From NZ13-RE01 sp964612975 (GTDB lineage Bacteria; Dictyoglomota; Dictyoglomia; Dictyoglomales; Dictyoglomaceae): 64,000 nt of DNA. Shown in pieces: positions 62,692 to 64,000 of the stretch. Numbering within the stretch: the first letter of the stretch is position 1; the number at the start of each line of letters is the position of its first letter. The translations under genes and the position numbers were made by a program. The notes under the pieces were generated by a model. It ran no database searches, was not told the origin of the DNA, and saw only the letters and a program-made list of their open reading frames with translations. The stretch covers positions 62,001-126,000 of the forward strand of contig CAZTGC010000004.1 in the NCBI GenBank assembly GCA_964612975.1. The letters are read 5' to 3'.

Positions 62692-63330
62692 TTATTCTAA
62701 TTTAATCAATCCATTTTTAATTGCAAACTTAACAAGTCCAGGCAAATCATAAATATTTAGCCTTTCCATTAACTGAGATTTGTGGGTTTCCACAGTTTTT
62801 ACACTGATGCCAAGTTTATGAGATATTTCCTTTGGAGAATAGCCCTCTACTAATAGTTTTAAGACCTCCCTCTGCCTTTCTGTGAGGACATCTAAAGGAT
62901 CTTTTACCTTTTCCAAGTAATCCTTTACCAGGATATTAGATATTTTAGGGCTCAAATAAGTCTCATTGTTAAATACCGATCTTATTGCAAATTCCATCTC
63001 CGAAAGGGAGGAATCTTTTAATATATATCCCTTTACTCCATATTTTAAAGCTTCCCTTACATATTCCTCTGAGTAATGCATAGATAAGATAATTATTTTG
63101 GTATTAGGTGATATAAATTTTATCTTTTCACAGAAGGATAAACTGTTTACCTTTGGCATAGAGATATCTAGGAGAATAATATCTGGAATAAGATCCTTTA
63201 GTTTATTTAAAATTTCATCACCATCTCCTGCCTCTCCCACCACCTCTATATCTTTATTATCTTTAAGGAGAGATTTTATTCCTTCTCTAACTAATTTATG
63301 ATCATCAGCAATTAAGATTTTAATTTCCAT
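62692..63330 (-). CDS. NarL/LuxR-type response regulator
   Basis: The 212-residue protein has a receiver (IKILIADDHKLVREGIKSLL, Asp55 in IILLDISMP, Lys in YILKDSS) and a C-terminal LuxR helix-turn-helix (LTERQREVLKLLVEGYSPKE, then ISVKTVETHKSQLMERL). The ATG at 63330 matches the family N-terminus. An earlier in-frame start at 63426 would add 32 unlike residues. A -10 box lies nine bases upstream, so there is almost no leader. It is divergent from a PAS sensor gene, the likely partner, and ends about 90 bases before the chemosensory operon. Confidence 0.93.
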   Translation of the reverse strand: MEIKILIADDHKLVREGIKSLLKDNKDIEVVGEAGDGDEILNKLKDLIPDIILLDISMPKVNSLSFCEKIKFISPNTKIIILSMHYSEEYVREALKYGVKGYILKDSSLSEMEFAIRSVFNNETYLSPKISNILVKDYLEKVKDPLDVLTERQREVLKLLVEGYSPKEISHKLGISVKTVETHKSQLMERLNIYDLPGLVKFAIKNGLIKLE

Positions 63331-63339
63331 TTTTCTTAA

Positions 63340-63348
63340 ATTATAACA
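63340..63348 (-). promoter_or_regulatory. Extended -10 promoter of the NarL-type regulator
   Basis: On the minus strand TGT precedes TATAAT (63340-63345), which ends nine bases before the ATG. No -35 match is seen. Confidence 0.5.
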
Positions 63349-63405
63349 TAGAAACAATGATTTATCCTTATAGAATTTCACCAGCTTTTTCCTATCCCTT
63401 TTGTA

Positions 63406-63414
63406 TGTTATAAT
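63406..63414 (+). promoter_or_regulatory. Extended -10 promoter of the PAS sensor gene
   Basis: TGT precedes TATAAT (63409-63414), 26 bases before the ATG at 63441. A weak AAGG lies before the start codon. Confidence 0.5.
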
Positions 63415-63440
63415 TAAAAAAATCACAATTTTAAGGTTTT

Positions 63441-64000
63441 ATGATGAGTCTTTTAGAATATGGAATTATTGTTATAAATTCTAATAATCTAATAATAAAG
63501 TGTAATTCCGCCTTTGAAGAGATATGGGGTTATAAGAAGGAAGAAGTAGAAAATAAATTATCTGTTAACGATATCTTTGGAAATATAAATTTTTTAGAGG
63601 AAAAACAATTTGAGACCTCTCTTAAAAGGAAAAATGGGGAAGTAATAAAGGTTTTTGTAGATGTTTTTCCCATTAATGAGAAGTTAACCATAATTTCCTT
63701 TGCTGAGCTTAATAAGTATAGAGAAAATAGCAATTTATTTAATATGATTAATATACCCCTCATAATCCTTGATATTTCTGAACTTCTTCAATATTTTCAA
63801 ACTCTAAGAAAAATTGTTGGAAAAGAAATATATAAATATTTATATATTTATCCTGAAGTAATGTATGAAATTGCAAATAGAATAAATATTATCAACGTAA
63901 ACTCAGCTTTCCTCAGGGAATATCCAGAGCTTAATTTTAAGAGTTTTCAAGAGAATTTTTTTAATTATATAAGTGAAGCCAGCATAGATTTTATAAAAAG
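63441..64000 (+). CDS. PAS domain sensor protein, 3' end cut by window
   Basis: The frame opens at the first of two ATG codons and stays open to the window end (186 codons). Residues 1-95 read as a PAS domain (GIIVINSNNLIIKCNSAFEE, then RKNGEVIKVFVDVFPINEKL). A second PAS-like segment seems to begin near residue 135 (ANRINIINVNSAFLREYPEL). No membrane helix is present in the visible part. Being divergent from a NarL-type regulator, it is probably the start of a histidine kinase that phosphorylates it, but the kinase domain lies outside the window. Confidence 0.75.
   Translation, partial: MMSLLEYGIIVINSNNLIIKCNSAFEEIWGYKKEEVENKLSVNDIFGNINFLEEKQFETSLKRKNGEVIKVFVDVFPINEKLTIISFAELNKYRENSNLFNMINIPLIILDISELLQYFQTLRKIVGKEIYKYLYIYPEVMYEIANRINIINVNSAFLREYPELNFKSFQENFFNYISEASIDFIK

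Noticed and set aside
1..64000. CRISPR arrays, tRNA or rRNA genes, insertion sequences, prophage
   Set aside because: No regularly spaced direct repeats, no cloverleaf-like sequences, no transposase or phage-like genes were seen on reading both strands by eye.

Overview
The window is strongly AT-rich, and its promoters mostly carry a recognisable TATAAT-type -10 box. Gene content points to a thermophilic, saccharolytic, anaerobic bacterium, most likely a Dictyoglomus relative. This is an inference from remembered protein similarity and gene mix (cytoplasmic glycosidases, protein disulfide oxidoreductase, PduL-type acyltransferase); no search was run. No rRNA, tRNA, CRISPR array or insertion sequence was seen.

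Layout. 1-2150: the end of an endonuclease III gene and a DUF4388 protein. 2131-14380: an oligosaccharide uptake locus, with a YesM/YesN-type two-component pair, two LplB/LplC-type permeases, a large solute-binding protein, an alpha-xylosidase and a GH3 enzyme with an unusual insertion. 14890-20882: L-rhamnose isomerase and rhamnulokinase in one operon with MoxR, DUF58 and DUF4129 genes. 21036-27298: an unknown secreted protein, cysS, a small membrane protein, an MFS transporter and a glycosyltransferase. 27318-34146: a surface-polysaccharide locus (rfbA, D, B, C, glf, two glycosyltransferases, one broken glycosyltransferase). 34244-35100: a MntA/HepT-type (MNT/HEPN) toxin-antitoxin pair. 35103-38790: an RND-type exporter, a secreted partner and a broken TetR gene. 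38921-43548: aldo/keto reductase, thioredoxin reductase with protein disulfide oxidoreductase, folC and pduL. 43582-48976: amino-sugar and cell-wall recycling genes (GH20, anmK, GntR, a decayed PIG-L gene, DUF362). 49172-49657: a flavodoxin.

49662-62601 is one long minus-strand operon of eleven genes that encodes a complete chemosensory pathway: double receiver, CheA, CheW, a cytosolic MCP, a PAS-HEAT protein, CheR, CheB, CheY, CheC, a diguanylate cyclase and a TetR regulator. It contains no flagellar or pilus gene. After it come a NarL-type response regulator and, divergently, the start of a PAS sensor that runs off the window.

The most interesting signals are: the chemosensory operon with its PAS-HEAT protein and an MCP built of exact 28-residue repeats on both arms; a TetR gene that seems to start at CTG; two MerR-type promoters with 19-bp spacers and the same dyad; a 20-bp motif placed just upstream of -35 boxes at two loci; several apparently leaderless promoters; and three decayed genes inside otherwise intact operons.
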